From DASXZH01 sp963829965 (GTDB lineage Bacteria > Armatimonadota > Fimbriimonadia > Fimbriimonadales > Fimbriimonadaceae): DNA of 64,000 nt. The notes below the pieces were generated by a model. The model did not search any database, was not told the DNA's origin, and worked only from the letters and a program-made list of their open reading frames with translations. Positions within the stretch are counted from its first letter, which is position 1. The number at the start of each line of letters is the position of its first letter. Position numbers and translations under genes: made by a program. Shown piece by piece: positions 1 to 10,097 of this stretch. Location: assembly GCA_963829965.1 (NCBI GenBank), contig CAWHLK010000059.1, forward strand, positions 62,001-126,000, read 5' to 3'.

Positions 1-356
1 TCGGCGCCGAACGGGCGGCAAGGCTCAACCGGTATCGCTCGGTGCTAGAAGCGCCAATCCCGCTAAGTTTCAGTTCGGACTATCCGATTACCGGCGGAAA
101 TCCGTGGGCCGGCATCCGAGCCGCCGTCTCTCGCCCGGACGGCTTCGACCAAAACGAGAAACTGACGAGAGCGGAGGCGCTGTACGCCTATACAGCCATG
201 GGCGCCGTGGCAAACCGGGAATCCACTCAGATGGGCACGCTCCAAACCGGTCAGTTCGCCGATTTCCAGCTATACGATGAGGATCCTATGGAGGCTGACA
301 ATCCAGTATTAGCAGCGCTCCATGGGCCAGGCGCCTTGGTCGCAAGCTCTGTGTAG
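1..356 (+). CDS. Amidohydrolase family 3 (YtcJ-like), C-terminal part
   Basis: The frame is open from the window edge (codons from base 3), so this is the 3' end of a longer gene. The visible ~117 residues read GAERAARLNRYRS, then an SFSSDYPITGGNP stretch, EALYAYTAMGAVANRES, GTLQTGQFADFQLYD and a hydrophobic end. This order (metal-site Asp in the SDYP strand, then a small beta-domain 'G.L..G..ADF') is typical of the C-terminus of YtcJ-like metal-dependent hydrolases acting on C-N bonds. Substrate cannot be told. The next gene (etfB) starts 85 bp downstream on the same strand; co-transcription is possible but unproven. Confidence 0.75.
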   Translation, partial: GAERAARLNRYRSVLEAPIPLSFSSDYPITGGNPWAGIRAAVSRPDGFDQNEKLTRAEALYAYTAMGAVANRESTQMGTLQTGQFADFQLYDEDPMEADNPVLAALHGPGALVASSV

Positions 357-440
357 ACATCCGGTCATAGCCTTCCTGGTAACCTCTAAGCACTCCAACT
401 GGCAGCGTGGCCGTTTCGGGCGCGGGCCGGAAAAATACGC

Positions 441-1181
441 ATGACCATTCTTGTCCCCGTTAAGCGCGTGATCGATCCCTACGCCAAAGTGAAGCCGCTG
501 CCCGATGGATCAGGCCTCGACACTGCAGCCGTCAAGTTCGAAATCAATCCTTTCGATGAGATCGCCCTCGAAGAGGCGGTGAGGATCAAGGAGAAGGCCC
601 CTGACACCGTGGTCATCGCCGTTTCTATCGGCGGAACGGAATGCGAGGAACAGCTGAGAAAGGCCCTCGCCATCGGCGCGGATAAGGCCATCTTGGTTGA
701 AACGCCGGCGACCTACGATTCCCTCGGAATCGCCAAAGAGCTTGCAGCAGTCGCAAATCAGCTTCAGCCGACTTTCATCATCATGGGAAAACAGGCCACC
801 GATGACGACAACAATCAGGCCGCCCAAATGCTTGCCGCAAAGCTTGGCTGGCCACAGGCAACCTTTGCCTCCAAAGTTGAGATTGCCGGCGACTCCGTTC
901 AAGTCACTCGGGAAACGGACACCGGCGAGGAAGTGCTGGAACTTCCCTTCCCTTGTGTCATCACCACCGATTTGAGATTGAATGAACCACGCTACATTGC
1001 CTTGCCTGGAATCATCAGGGCTCGCAGCAAACCACTAGAAAGACAAGCCCCTTCCGCTGAATCGCAGCCAAAGTCAAAAACGGTAGCGCTGGAAGCGCCG
1101 TCGCCTAGGTCGGCGGGCAAGAAGGTTGGCTCCGTGGATGAACTCATGGCCGAACTCAAGGCCAAGGGGGCCATCGCTTGA
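441..1181 (+). CDS. etfB: Electron transfer flavoprotein beta subunit
   Basis: 246 residues, normal length for EtfB. It starts MTILVPVKRVIDP, contains KFEINPFDEIALEEAVRIKE and GADKAILVE (adenine nucleotide-binding fold), and the ETF-beta signature region ends in LPGIIRARSKPLE. EtfB pairs with EtfA to carry electrons from acyl-CoA and other dehydrogenases to the quinone pool; the small subunit binds AMP. The stop overlaps the etfA start by 4 nt (1178-1181), indicating translational coupling. Start ATG at 441 is the only good choice; the upstream Shine-Dalgarno is weak. Confidence 0.95.
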   Translation: MTILVPVKRVIDPYAKVKPLPDGSGLDTAAVKFEINPFDEIALEEAVRIKEKAPDTVVIAVSIGGTECEEQLRKALAIGADKAILVETPATYDSLGIAKELAAVANQLQPTFIIMGKQATDDDNNQAAQMLAAKLGWPQATFASKVEIAGDSVQVTRETDTGEEVLELPFPCVITTDLRLNEPRYIALPGIIRARSKPLERQAPSAESQPKSKTVALEAPSPRSAGKKVGSVDELMAELKAKGAIA

Positions 1182-2072
1182 GCCGCTGTCTTTTCGTCCT
1201 GTTCGCACCACACGAGGCGCCGGCTGCCTCAGGCTTTGGGCATGCGCTTGGCATTCCTTTCGATTTCCTTGCCCTCTTAGGCGAACCGGATACAAATCTT
1301 GGCGCGGAAAAGATCCTTCAGGCGAACCTGAGCCGACATCCCGCCCGCCGATGGCTTGGCGACCGGCATCCAGGCGCTTTCAGGTGCTTATAGCCATATC
1401 GCGGCCGTATCTTCAATGCAAAGCAAGGACGTGCTGGCACGCCTCGCCGGGCTACTGGACGCGGCCATGGTAACGGACGCCATTTCCGTTCTTGCTCCAA
1501 ATCGGTTCAAGCGCCCCATTGTGGCCGGTTCTGCCATTGCCACGGTGGAGACTCTTTCAGAACCCGTCGTTGTCACCTTCCGATCGGCCGGATTCGCCAC
1601 GAGCCCGGCCTCAGGGACCGGAACCACAGTAGCAGTTAACTTGACCGTAGATTCAAAGGCCAAGCGCCTATCGGCGACCGCCCGCGGAGGCGCGCGCCCG
1701 GACCTGACTCAGGCAAAAATCATCGTTAGCGGCGGAAGGCCCCTGAAGGATTCTCAAACTTTTGAATCCGTAATCGGCGGCCTCGCGGACGCGCTTGGCG
1801 GAGCAGTCGGAGCGACCCGCGCCGCGGTGGATAGCGGAATTGCTCCGAACGAGTTGCAAGTCGGGCAGACCGGTAAAATCGTCGCGCCGGATTTGTACAT
1901 TGCGGCTGGGATTTCGGGTTCAACGCAGCACATGGCGGGAATCAAGGACAGCAAAGTTATCGTAGCCATCAACAAGGATCCCGACGCACCGATTTTTGAG
2001 AACGCCGATCTCGGCATTGTTGCGGATCTGTACGTTGCGATCCCAGAGATCAGGGCAAAACTGGGCCGCTGA
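1178..2072 (+). CDS. etfA: Electron transfer flavoprotein alpha subunit (frameshifted)
   Basis: Two frames make one EtfA. The N-terminal part is in the frame starting at 1178 (MSRCLFVLFAPHEAP..., readable to about 1345). The rest lies in the frame read from about 1332 to the stop at 2072 (ADGLATGIQALSGAY onward). The C-terminal FAD domain is clear: GGRPLKDSQTF and the ETF-alpha signature LYIAAGISGSTQHMAGIKDS. About 298 residues in total, close to the usual 310-320. A one-base change around 1332-1390 restores one frame. Because etfB is intact and the encoded protein is otherwise well conserved, I suspect a sequence error rather than a dead gene. Confidence 0.88.
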
Positions 2073-2174
2073 CATTACTACAGCAATTTTGCGCTTTATT
2101 TCTAACCCACTCAGCCTTCACATCCGTCTGAAATCATTAGCGGCAGCGATGCCGCGCGAGGAGAACTAAGTATT

Positions 2175-3167
2175 TTGAGGATTTTCGCAGCCATAGGATT
2201 GGCCATTACCGCAGCTTCTGCCATTGCCCAAGTGGACCCGGCAAAGGTCTATTTCACTGTCAACGGCGATGACGTCAAGGGCGCCGAGTATTACAGCCAG
2301 ATGGAGTTCATGGAGAACACCGGCTACATGGCGGAGAGCGGACAGTTTATTCCCGGCAGTCCGGGCCTATTGGCGCTGGTGGACCTGATCAACCAACACC
2401 TTTACATCCAACTGGCGAAGCAAAAGAACCTGTATCCTACCGACGCTGAAGTCGACGCGCTCATCAAGGAAATGATGGTCAATGATCCCCACCTTGTCGA
2501 TCGTTGGGTTTCTATGGGAAGACCAGAGGCGGCGCTCAAAGAACAGGAACGCGTCTTACTTGCTCAGTTCAAACTTCAAACCGAAGGGATCACCGTTTCC
2601 GACCAAGAAGTGTCCGATTTTTACCATAGCAAAGCGATCCCTGGGCTTACGGTTGCCCCAAGAACCGTCACCTTCAGGTTGATCAGCGTCAACGACGCGG
2701 ATGCTCAAAAGGCGGTCGATGCCGACCTCGCAGGGGGAAAGCCTTTTGAGGATGTGGCGCAGGCGCGAAGCACCGACATCACTCACAATAGTGGCGGCAA
2801 GCTTGGCCCGGTACCCACCGATGCCCTTCCGAAGGATGTTGCCGCAGCTCTCGATAAAACCAAGGTTGGCGACTCCAGCACTTGGATTGACGAAAAGACC
2901 GGTGACGACCCAAGCGCCAGCGTTTTTCACGTCAAATATCTGGTCTTGGAGAAGGTGCCTGAAAAGCCGCTTCCCTTCGATGAAATGAAAGAGCAGATCC
3001 GCAGGAAGATGATGTTGGACAAGGGGCGGCCGAAGAACAACGTCGAGAAGGAAATGTCCGACTTGCGGCAATCTTCGAAGATCGACATCAAGAACAAAGA
3101 ATACGCGGCCTCGTACGTGATCTTCATGAAAACGTATTATCACGAGACCATTCACACAGGCGGATAA
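2175..3167 (+). CDS. Exported parvulin-type peptidyl-prolyl isomerase
   Basis: 330 residues with a short signal peptide (MRIFAAIGLAITAASAIAQ). Residues ~30-130 form a SurA/PrsA-like helical region. Residues ~150-265 match a rotamase (PpiC) domain: FRLISVNDADAQKAVDADL, GKPFEDVAQARS, GGKLGPVPTDALP. The start is TTG at 2175, preceded by GAGGAG about 10 nt upstream. It probably folds or escorts secreted proteins in the cell envelope. It is followed after 13 bp by mazG on the same strand. No TM segment beyond the signal. Confidence 0.85.
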   Translation: MRIFAAIGLAITAASAIAQVDPAKVYFTVNGDDVKGAEYYSQMEFMENTGYMAESGQFIPGSPGLLALVDLINQHLYIQLAKQKNLYPTDAEVDALIKEMMVNDPHLVDRWVSMGRPEAALKEQERVLLAQFKLQTEGITVSDQEVSDFYHSKAIPGLTVAPRTVTFRLISVNDADAQKAVDADLAGGKPFEDVAQARSTDITHNSGGKLGPVPTDALPKDVAAALDKTKVGDSSTWIDEKTGDDPSASVFHVKYLVLEKVPEKPLPFDEMKEQIRRKMMLDKGRPKNNVEKEMSDLRQSSKIDIKNKEYAASYVIFMKTYYHETIHTGG

Positions 3168-3180
3168 ACTTCATTCGCCT

Positions 3181-4152
3181 ATGGTTCGGTTTCTTCGAGT
3201 TAATAGAGTCCAGCTGCTCGAAGGGGCCTTTGATGTTGAGCTGCTAAAAGGAGCGCGTTGCTTTCTATCTGAGCCTAAAGATTCTATTCGTGAAACTCTC
3301 AAAGCTGCCGGAGTTGAACTCCAAGATTTGCCGAAGGGAGAGGTTCCTGACAACAGCGTCGTTCTCATCCCGGACGGATCTCTTTACGAACTCGAATACA
3401 TCGCGAGACGGCTCTTGGGACCAGGCGGCTGCCCGTGGGACATTGCGCAAACCCACGAGACCCTGAAGCGATACCTCCTGGAAGAGTCCTATGAGCTTCT
3501 CGATGCGATCGACACGGGCTCGGACGCGAAGATGCGCGAAGAACTGGGAGACGTCCTGCTTCAGCCGTTTATGCATGCGGAAATGAAGAGGCTTTCCGGG
3601 AGCTTCGACATCGACGATGTGGCGACGGACATCGTGGACAAGCTCTATCGCCGCCATCCCCATGTTTTCGGCGCCGTCAACGTCGCCGACGCCGACGAAG
3701 TGCTCCGCAACTGGGACGCGATCAAGAAGACGGAAAAGGGCGGCGAGCCGCAATCGATCCTCAGCGGCGTCCCTACAGGTATGGCTTCCCTGCTGCGGGC
3801 ATACGAGGTCAGCAAGCGGGCGCAACGCGTTGGTTTTGAATGGCCGGACGCGGAATCCGTTTTTGACAAACTGCATGAAGAGGAAGCCGAGTTGAAGGAA
3901 GCGATGGCGCGCGGCAGCCAAGAAGACGCGGAGTCCGAGCTGGGCGATTTGCTTTTCACCTGCGTGAATCTTGCCCGTTGGGCAAAAGTTGAGCCGGAAG
4001 AAGCGTTGCGAAAGATGCTCAACCGGTTCACCCAGCGCTTTCAGGAAATGGAGCGCTCGGCCGATAAACCTCTGCGAGATTTGACTGCTGAAGAATGGGA
4101 TGCACTTTGGGTTCGAGCGAAGAGTATTGCGGGCGCCGCTTCGCGCTCGTAG
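3181..4152 (+). CDS. mazG: Nucleoside triphosphate pyrophosphohydrolase MazG
   Basis: 323 residues. Residues ~75-190 are a MazG domain: GPGGCPWDIAQTHETLKRY, then the metal-binding EESYELLDAI and EELGDVLLQ motifs. A second, weaker MazG repeat follows (EEEAELKEAM, ESELGDLLFTCVN). It hydrolyses (d)NTPs to NMP plus pyrophosphate, acting as house-cleaning and (p)ppGpp-linked control in known species. The first ~75 residues are an N-terminal extension that I do not recognise; long MazG relatives carry a tetrapyrrole methylase there, but this stretch is too short for that. ATG at 3181 is 13 bp after the PPIase stop. Confidence 0.9.
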   Translation: MVRFLRVNRVQLLEGAFDVELLKGARCFLSEPKDSIRETLKAAGVELQDLPKGEVPDNSVVLIPDGSLYELEYIARRLLGPGGCPWDIAQTHETLKRYLLEESYELLDAIDTGSDAKMREELGDVLLQPFMHAEMKRLSGSFDIDDVATDIVDKLYRRHPHVFGAVNVADADEVLRNWDAIKKTEKGGEPQSILSGVPTGMASLLRAYEVSKRAQRVGFEWPDAESVFDKLHEEEAELKEAMARGSQEDAESELGDLLFTCVNLARWAKVEPEEALRKMLNRFTQRFQEMERSADKPLRDLTAEEWDALWVRAKSIAGAASRS

Positions 4153-4158
4153 CCACCC

Positions 4159-5235
4159 TCAGCCCTTCTCGCCCGCCATCCAAAGGGCCCTCGCCATGCT
4201 TGCCTGGTAAAGCAGGGTGCACTGTCCCTCCGGCGCCTCAAACTTGTCCCAGCGCTTGCCGAACAACCCTTTCTGCTGCCCATTCTCCCAGGCGAACCGA
4301 ATGGCCCGGATCGCGACCTCTCGCCAAGGCTCGGAATGGTCATACGCTGCCAGCGCAAGGAACGCTTCCGACAGGTGGTGGGCGAAAGGGCCTTCGTCAT
4401 GAATCGCGCCGGTCTCAGGATCTACCCAGTGCTCGACCGAGGACTGCGCGATCGCAACCGCCTCTTTCAAATAAGGTTTCTCATGGGTGGCCTTGAACAG
4501 AGCCAAATCGCCGCGCACCATTAGCGCAGAGTTATAAGTCCACTTCGTTTCGCCAATGTGGCCGTTTAGGCCGATATCATCAAACAGGAGTTGATCGTAA
4601 GGCTCTTTCAGCTTTTGAAGCCAACCGTGCAGCTCCTTGGCCACGATCAAGTAGTGGGATTCGCGCGTTGCCAAATAGAGGCGCGCGGCCGCAAGCATCG
4701 CCGGGGCATTTGAGCACGCGTTCTTGGACGTCTTCTTTTTCTCGCGCCAGAAGATCCCGCCGCCCAACGTGTCGGAGGAGCCGCTTAAAACGAAGGCAAA
4801 CGTGCGTTTGGCCAGGTTCAGATACCGAGCGTTCGAGCTTGCGTCGTAGGCGTCCAGCTCGGCGAGGGCGATCCACTCGTTGTCGTCGTAATATCGGTCA
4901 GGAGTTGGCTCGCCTGGCAGCACACTGTAGCCATAAACACCGTTGTTTTCGCTTCCATAGGTTTCGAGACTTGCTTGGGCTTGGTCGAAAAGCGGACCGT
5001 ATTCGGCTAAGTCTGACCCCATCGCTGCAGCGAGGGCCGAGAGTTCAACTCCCAGGTCCCAGGCAAATGCCGGCTGATTAGCCACTTTGCCCGAGACCGT
5101 CACATAGGCCGCGTAATGCCCGACTTTGGGCAGCCAAAACTGGTTCTGGATATTCGCAGTTACGCGAGTGGCCTCGTCAATAAAAGATTGCTGCCCTTGC
5201 ATCAAAAATATAGCCAAGAATCCCGCGGCCAACAC
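4159..5235 (-). CDS. Exported glycoside hydrolase family 76 (alpha-1,6-mannanase-like)
   Basis: 358 residues starting at GTG 5235 with a hydrophobic signal/anchor (LAAGFLAIFLMQG). The alpha-toroid family GH76 is recognised by the paired catalytic aspartates in YYDDNEWIALAELDAY, plus GGGIFWREKKKTSKNACSN and LNGHIGETKWTYNSALM. GH76 enzymes cleave alpha-1,6-mannan backbones. The gene is convergent with mazG: only 6 bp separate the two stops, so a shared termination region is likely. Substrate is inferred from the family only. Confidence 0.87.
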   Translation of the reverse strand: MLAAGFLAIFLMQGQQSFIDEATRVTANIQNQFWLPKVGHYAAYVTVSGKVANQPAFAWDLGVELSALAAAMGSDLAEYGPLFDQAQASLETYGSENNGVYGYSVLPGEPTPDRYYDDNEWIALAELDAYDASSNARYLNLAKRTFAFVLSGSSDTLGGGIFWREKKKTSKNACSNAPAMLAAARLYLATRESHYLIVAKELHGWLQKLKEPYDQLLFDDIGLNGHIGETKWTYNSALMVRGDLALFKATHEKPYLKEAVAIAQSSVEHWVDPETGAIHDEGPFAHHLSEAFLALAAYDHSEPWREVAIRAIRFAWENGQQKGLFGKRWDKFEAPEGQCTLLYQASMARALWMAGEKG

Positions 5236-5438
5236 GTGATATTAGTTTACAGGGTGGGCGCAGCTCGAGTGAGATTCGCTCAGAACGCATCGCCATGCAT
5301 AGCGATGCCCACTGTCCCATTTTCCTTGCCACAAGCCGCTCACCGTTACGCGTCACTTGTCGCACGTCACTCGTCACCCATTTCGGGCACGTTCATTAAC
5401 GTCTCGCGGTTATAAAATAAAAGGTCCACTGCTTTACC

Positions 5439-6590
5439 GTGAATAAAATTCGCACGTTCCAAATCGCAATCGCCTTCGTTGTGCTCATCCTTGGCGCTTA
5501 TTTTGGCTACCAGGCCTATGCCTCCCGGGTTATCGATGGCAAAAAGTTTTCCGAGATCGAGCCTGGCAAAGTCACGCTTCTCGGCGTGGATGCCGGCGGC
5601 CAGGGATACAAGATCATCGTTTCCAACGAGATCGCCCAACTGGTTCAAGTCTCTTCCGACAAGTTCGATGCGCCGGATCAGGGCATGGGCGGAGACGATG
5701 AAACCGATGCCACCGACAAGCGCCATGTTCCGCTCAAGGAAATGATCGAGAGCCTTCAGGGAGACAGCAAGGCACTTAGTGAATTGGTGGTTGCGATGAA
5801 CGACGATCTCCGAAAAGCTCGAGAAGACATCCCACCCGATCCCGTGATCTGGACCGCGGACGACCTAAAGAAGGCCATGGCGGGGGACAAAGCCTTAACG
5901 ACGAAATTTATCCACGACACCAACACAGACTTCAATGGGAAGCCTGCCGACTTCATCAATGTCACGGCTCTCTATTCAGGCATCGTGATCGATATCCCCG
6001 TCCCCGTAAAGGTGGCGGTCAAGGGAGTCGAGCAGACTCTGACGGCCCACGTTCAAGTTCCATTCCGAACCCAATTCACTACCAAGGTTGAAAAGAGCAT
6101 TTCCGAGAAGGTGAAGACACCGAACCCAACAAACGACGAGATCAAGGGCTTTTACCTCGCCGAGGCACAGAAGGAAAAGGGAAAGTCGCAGGAGCAGGAA
6201 AACGTGGCGAAGTCCATCCAGGTCCGTATAGCCGACGACGTGGTTAAAGGCTACGCGGAAGCTGCGGAGCGCGTGCTTGCCAAGACGAAAATCATTCTTA
6301 ACGAAGATTTCATCCAGGATGCCCACAAAGACACGGTGGAAACGGATCAAGGCAAAACTCTTTATGACCTAGTGCTCAACTTGACCGATGAAGGCCGAGA
6401 CCGGCTATGGCAATACAGCCGGCACCGGGTTGGCACGCAGCTTTTGCTCGTCGTAAACGGGGTCGCCATCGCCGCGCCCAAGGTACGCCATGAGCTCGCG
6501 CAAAGCCAGGTTTCGATCACGCAGATGGTCGATCCGGACCTGGTGGATGACGCTGTCACCACGATCAAGGCTGCTAGCAGAAAGTCTTAG
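5439..6590 (+). CDS. Membrane-anchored protein with SecD P1-head-like C-terminal domain
   Basis: 383 residues from GTG 5439. One N-terminal TM helix (residues ~7-27) is followed by an exported region of ~350 residues. The last ~80 residues (VLNLTDEGRDRLWQYSRHRV, QLLLVVNGVAIAAPKVRHEL, QVSITQMVDPDLVDDAVTTI) resemble the P1 head of SecD ('F.LTpeG..kf...T......l.ivldG.vi.aP.i...i..g...I'). The other SecD TM helices are absent and no secF is adjacent. The central part is unrecognised. Possibly an envelope chaperone built on the SecD periplasmic fold; that role is inference. Confidence 0.6.
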   Translation: MNKIRTFQIAIAFVVLILGAYFGYQAYASRVIDGKKFSEIEPGKVTLLGVDAGGQGYKIIVSNEIAQLVQVSSDKFDAPDQGMGGDDETDATDKRHVPLKEMIESLQGDSKALSELVVAMNDDLRKAREDIPPDPVIWTADDLKKAMAGDKALTTKFIHDTNTDFNGKPADFINVTALYSGIVIDIPVPVKVAVKGVEQTLTAHVQVPFRTQFTTKVEKSISEKVKTPNPTNDEIKGFYLAEAQKEKGKSQEQENVAKSIQVRIADDVVKGYAEAAERVLAKTKIILNEDFIQDAHKDTVETDQGKTLYDLVLNLTDEGRDRLWQYSRHRVGTQLLLVVNGVAIAAPKVRHELAQSQVSITQMVDPDLVDDAVTTIKAASRKS

Positions 6591-6629
6591 TCCCACGCCG
6601 CCGGGGTTAAGATGTCATTGAATCTCACC

Positions 6630-6645
6630 ACCCGCCAAGGCGGGT
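6630..6645 (+). terminator. Short perfect hairpin downstream of the SecD-like gene
   Basis: A 7-bp perfect inverted repeat with a 2-nt loop (ACCCGCC-AA-GGCGGGT) lies 40 bp after the stop at 6590. No T-tract follows, so it may be a weak terminator or an mRNA 3'-end stabiliser. Confidence 0.3.
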
Positions 6646-6750
6646 TGGAGATATGTTAGAGGGGTAAACTTCCGTTATCACCCTAGCCCACCCCTACACA
6701 GCGTCGTGCCTCGACGGCTAGCAACCTAGAACTGGAGAAACTGAATTCTA

Positions 6751-9440
6751 ATGGCTAACAAGCGCGTATATCTTTTCCGCGAAGGCGACAAAAACATGAA
6801 GGACCTCTTGGGAGGCAAGGGGGCAAACCTTGCCGAAATGTCCAACATAGGACTGCCCGTGCCTCCGGGGTTCACCATCACTACCGAGGTCTGCACCCAA
6901 TACTACGGCGCGGGCCGGCGCTTGCCCGATGGGCTTGCGGAAGAAGTAAAGACAGCCCTGGCCGATGTAGAGAAAGACCTTGGCAAAAAGTTCGGCGATG
7001 CGTCCGATCCTCTTTTGGTTTCCGTTCGCTCAGGCGCGAAGTTTTCCATGCCGGGCATGATGGACACCATTCTCAACCTAGGACTCAACTACAAGACGAT
7101 TGAAGGGCTCATCAAAGCCAGCGGCAGCGAGCGGTTTGCCTATGACTCCTTCCGCCGCTTTGTGATGATGTATTCGAGCGTCGTTCTGGAGATCGAGAAG
7201 CATCACTTCGAAGCAGTTTTCGACGCCGCCAAGAAGGCAAAAGGCGTGAAGCAAGACACCGACTTAACGGCGGAAGACCTGAAGGAAGTCACCGCCAAGT
7301 TCCTCGCTTTGGTCAAGGAGAAGACGGGCAAGGACTTCCCAACCGAGCCGCTCGAGCAGCTCACGGGCGCCATCGAAGCGGTCTTCCGGAGCTGGAACAA
7401 CGACCGAGCGATCGTTTATCGCCGAACCGAGAAGATCCCGGACGAGATCGGCACTGCCGTCAACGTCCAGGCGATGGTCTTTGGAAACCTCGGCGACGAT
7501 TGCGGCACCGGCGTCGCCTTCACCCGTGACCCTTCCACCGGCGAGGATTACCTTTACGGCGAGTATCTGATGAACGCACAAGGCGAGGACGTGGTTGCCG
7601 GCGTTCGGACCCCGGTTCCGATTTCGGAACTCGACAAACAGAATCCGGCCGTCTATAAAGAGTTTCATGACATCGGCCGTAAGCTTGAGGGCCACTACAA
7701 AGACATGATGGACCTCGAGTTCACCATTGAAAAGAACCGGCTGTTCATGCTGCAGTGCCGCGTTGGCAAGCGCACCGGCCCTGCCGCCGTGCGTATCGCG
7801 GTTGAAATGGTAAAGCAGGGCCTCATCACCAAAGAAGAGGCATTGCTCCGAATCAGCGGCTCTCATTTGGATCAGCTTCTGCACCCTCGCTTTGACGAGG
7901 CGGATCTTCATGCCAAGGGCATTAAGCCTCTGGGTACCGGCCTTTCGGCTTCTCCAGGCGCGGCGGTTGGCATTGCGGTGTTTGACGCGGACTCCGCGGC
8001 TGAACTCGGCGCGAAGGGCGAGAAGGTGATCCTGGTTCGCGACGAGACCAATCCCGACGACGTTCACGGCATGCTTGCATCGCAGGGCATTCTGACCGCA
8101 CGCGGAGGCAAGACCTCGCACGCGGCGGTAGTCGCCCGCGGTTTTGGCATCCCCTGCGTCGCAGGCTGCGAGTCCTTGACTGTCAGCACGGCGGCAAGAA
8201 AGTTCCAAGCGGGCGACGTGACGATCAACCAAGGCGATTGGATCTCCATCGATGGCAGCAAAGGAACGGTTTACGAAGGGAAAGTCTCACTTCTTGCCGC
8301 GGACGTGAGCGGCGACTTTGGCACGCTCATGGAGTGGGCGGATAGTTGCCGAAAACTCGGAGTGCGCACCAACGCGGACAACCCCCGTGACGCCAAGCAA
8401 GCGGTCGATTTCGGTGCGGAAGGCATCGGTCTCTGCCGAACGGAGCACATGTTCTTCGAGCCGGAGCGTTTGCCGATCGTTCAGGAGATGATCCTTACGA
8501 AGGATGAGAAGGTTCGCGATGCGGCCCTTGCCAAGCTGCTGGTTACCCAGCAGAAGGACTTCGAAGGCATCTTTGAAGCGTTGGACGGCCGCCCGGTCAC
8601 CATCCGCCTTATCGATCCGCCGCTTCACGAGTTCTTGCCGAACTTTGTGGAACTGATCCGAGAGACAACTGAGCTGAAGGTGCGCATTTCGCACGGACAG
8701 ACTCATCTGGCCAAGGATCTTGAGGAGAAGGAAGTCTTGCTGGCCGCAGTCGAGACCATGAAGGAATCGAACCCCATGCTCGGTTTGCGCGGAGTTCGCC
8801 TTTCCATCATCTTCCCCGGCATCGTGCTGATGCAAACGCGGGCGATCCTACAGGCCGCAGCGAAGCTGATCAAAGCAGGCAAGAAGGTGCGACCGGAGAT
8901 CATGATTCCCCTCGTCAGCACGGTCAACGAGTTGCGCGTGGTGCAGAATCAGCTTGAGGCGGAAGCCAAGAAGATCGTCGCCGAGCAAGGAGTTGACATT
9001 CCGTTTATGTTCGGCACGATGATCGAGCTGCCTCGCGCAGCCCTCACGGCGGCAGAGATCGCGGAGTACGCCCAGTTCTTCTCTTCGGCACGAACGACCT
9101 GACGCAAACCACCTTCGGCTTCAGCCGGGACGACGCGGAAGGCAAGTTCCTGCAGCGGTACGTGGAGCAAAAGATCCTCCCGACCAATCCGTTCGAAACG
9201 ATCGACCGCGTCGGTGTTGGCCGGCTCATGAAGATGGCCGTTGACGAGGGACGCGGCGCACGCCACGACCTGAAGTGCGGCATCTGCGGCGAGCATGGCG
9301 GCGATCCGGAGTCCATCTACTTCTGCCACGAACTGGGATTGGACTATGTGTCCTGCTCTCCGTTCCGCGTGCCGATCGCGCGGCTTGCCGCAGCGCAAGC
9401 GGCGATCAAGGATCGGGTTGCAGTTACGGTGGATAAGTAG
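6751..9440 (+). CDS. ppdK: Pyruvate, phosphate dikinase (one-base frameshift near 9082)
   Basis: The frame at 6751 gives 783 residues ending ...AQFFSSARTT. The true C-terminus continues in the next frame (FGTNDLTQTTFGFSRDD ... to 9440), giving ~896 residues, close to normal PPDK (~880). Inserting one C in TTCTCTTCGG at about 9082 restores the conserved FFSFGTNDLTQTTFGFSRDD. Domains: ATP-grasp N-terminus (LLGGKGANLAEMSNIGLPVP); the phospho-His motif GGKTSHAAVVARGFGIPCV near residue 455; and the PEP-binding barrel with the catalytic-Cys motif CGICGEHGGDPESI. It interconverts pyruvate + ATP + Pi and PEP + AMP + PPi. A GGAG Shine-Dalgarno lies ~13 nt before ATG. Confidence 0.95.
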
Positions 9441-9455
9441 CGGCGAAACTCGCGA

Positions 9456-9495
9456 AAAGCCCCAGGTTGGCCCACGGTCGTCCTGGGGCTTTCTT
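9456..9495 (+). terminator. Rho-independent terminator of ppdK
   Basis: An 11-bp perfect stem, AAAGCCCCAGG (9456-9466) with CCTGGGGCTTT (9482-9492), separated by a 15-nt loop and followed by CTT. It lies 16 bp after the ppdK stop. Confidence 0.85.
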
Positions 9496-9584
9496 ATGCA
9501 TCGGAATTGCCAAAAGCCAAGACATCATAGCGAAGACAAAGTGACGGGGCCGTCAGCGTGTTTTTAGTAGAGGCGGAGGTGGTG

Positions 9585-9953
9585 TTAGAACCTCGCAATG
9601 CTTCCGCGTAGAATCAGCATCGCCTTCGTGTTCACGAAGCCGGCAACATATAACAAACCCGCCAAAACCCATTGGCCGCCATCCGGATGACCGGCGATAA
9701 GCCTGCATGTCACCACGATCGAAATGGCCACGAGGTTGGCCCACAGGTAGTTCTTGAGCCGGTGGCCAAACAGGCTGCACAAGAAGAAAACGCACATCAT
9801 TCCTCCCGGCTCAGGTTCGGCGCCATGTCCTGCCAAAGCCGTCAGAAGAAGAAGCGTGGCCGTCGCCCCTAGTGCCGCCACGAACGCGGCACTCCAAAGA
9901 TAGAATCCGCGTGTCAATCCGCTGGGAGAGTGTGCATGGTCCATAGCTGTCAT
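9585..9953 (-). CDS. Small integral membrane protein, unknown function
   Basis: 122 residues with three to four hydrophobic segments (around 17-40, 50-65, 70-85 and 95-110). No family recognised. It stands alone between the ppdK terminator and a divergent gene at 10098. A second ATG three codons in is an equally possible start. Confidence 0.5.
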   Translation of the reverse strand: MTAMDHAHSPSGLTRGFYLWSAAFVAALGATATLLLLTALAGHGAEPEPGGMMCVFFLCSLFGHRLKNYLWANLVAISIVVTCRLIAGHPDGGQWVLAGLLYVAGFVNTKAMLILRGSIARF

Positions 9954-10097
9954 TTCTATGGTACATCAGCCCGCCAAGCCCTTTAGACCGTTAGACCTAC
10001 CCCTGATCCGATCATATTTTGCTTAAAAGTGGATAAGCTCGTACGAGAACGAAGTTTTTGTGGCCTAAAATACGATTGGGCATCGTCATAGGAATGG

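Noticed and set aside
7264..8232. 322-codon open frame on the minus strand
   Set aside because: Antisense shadow of ppdK, whose plus-strand protein is conserved throughout.
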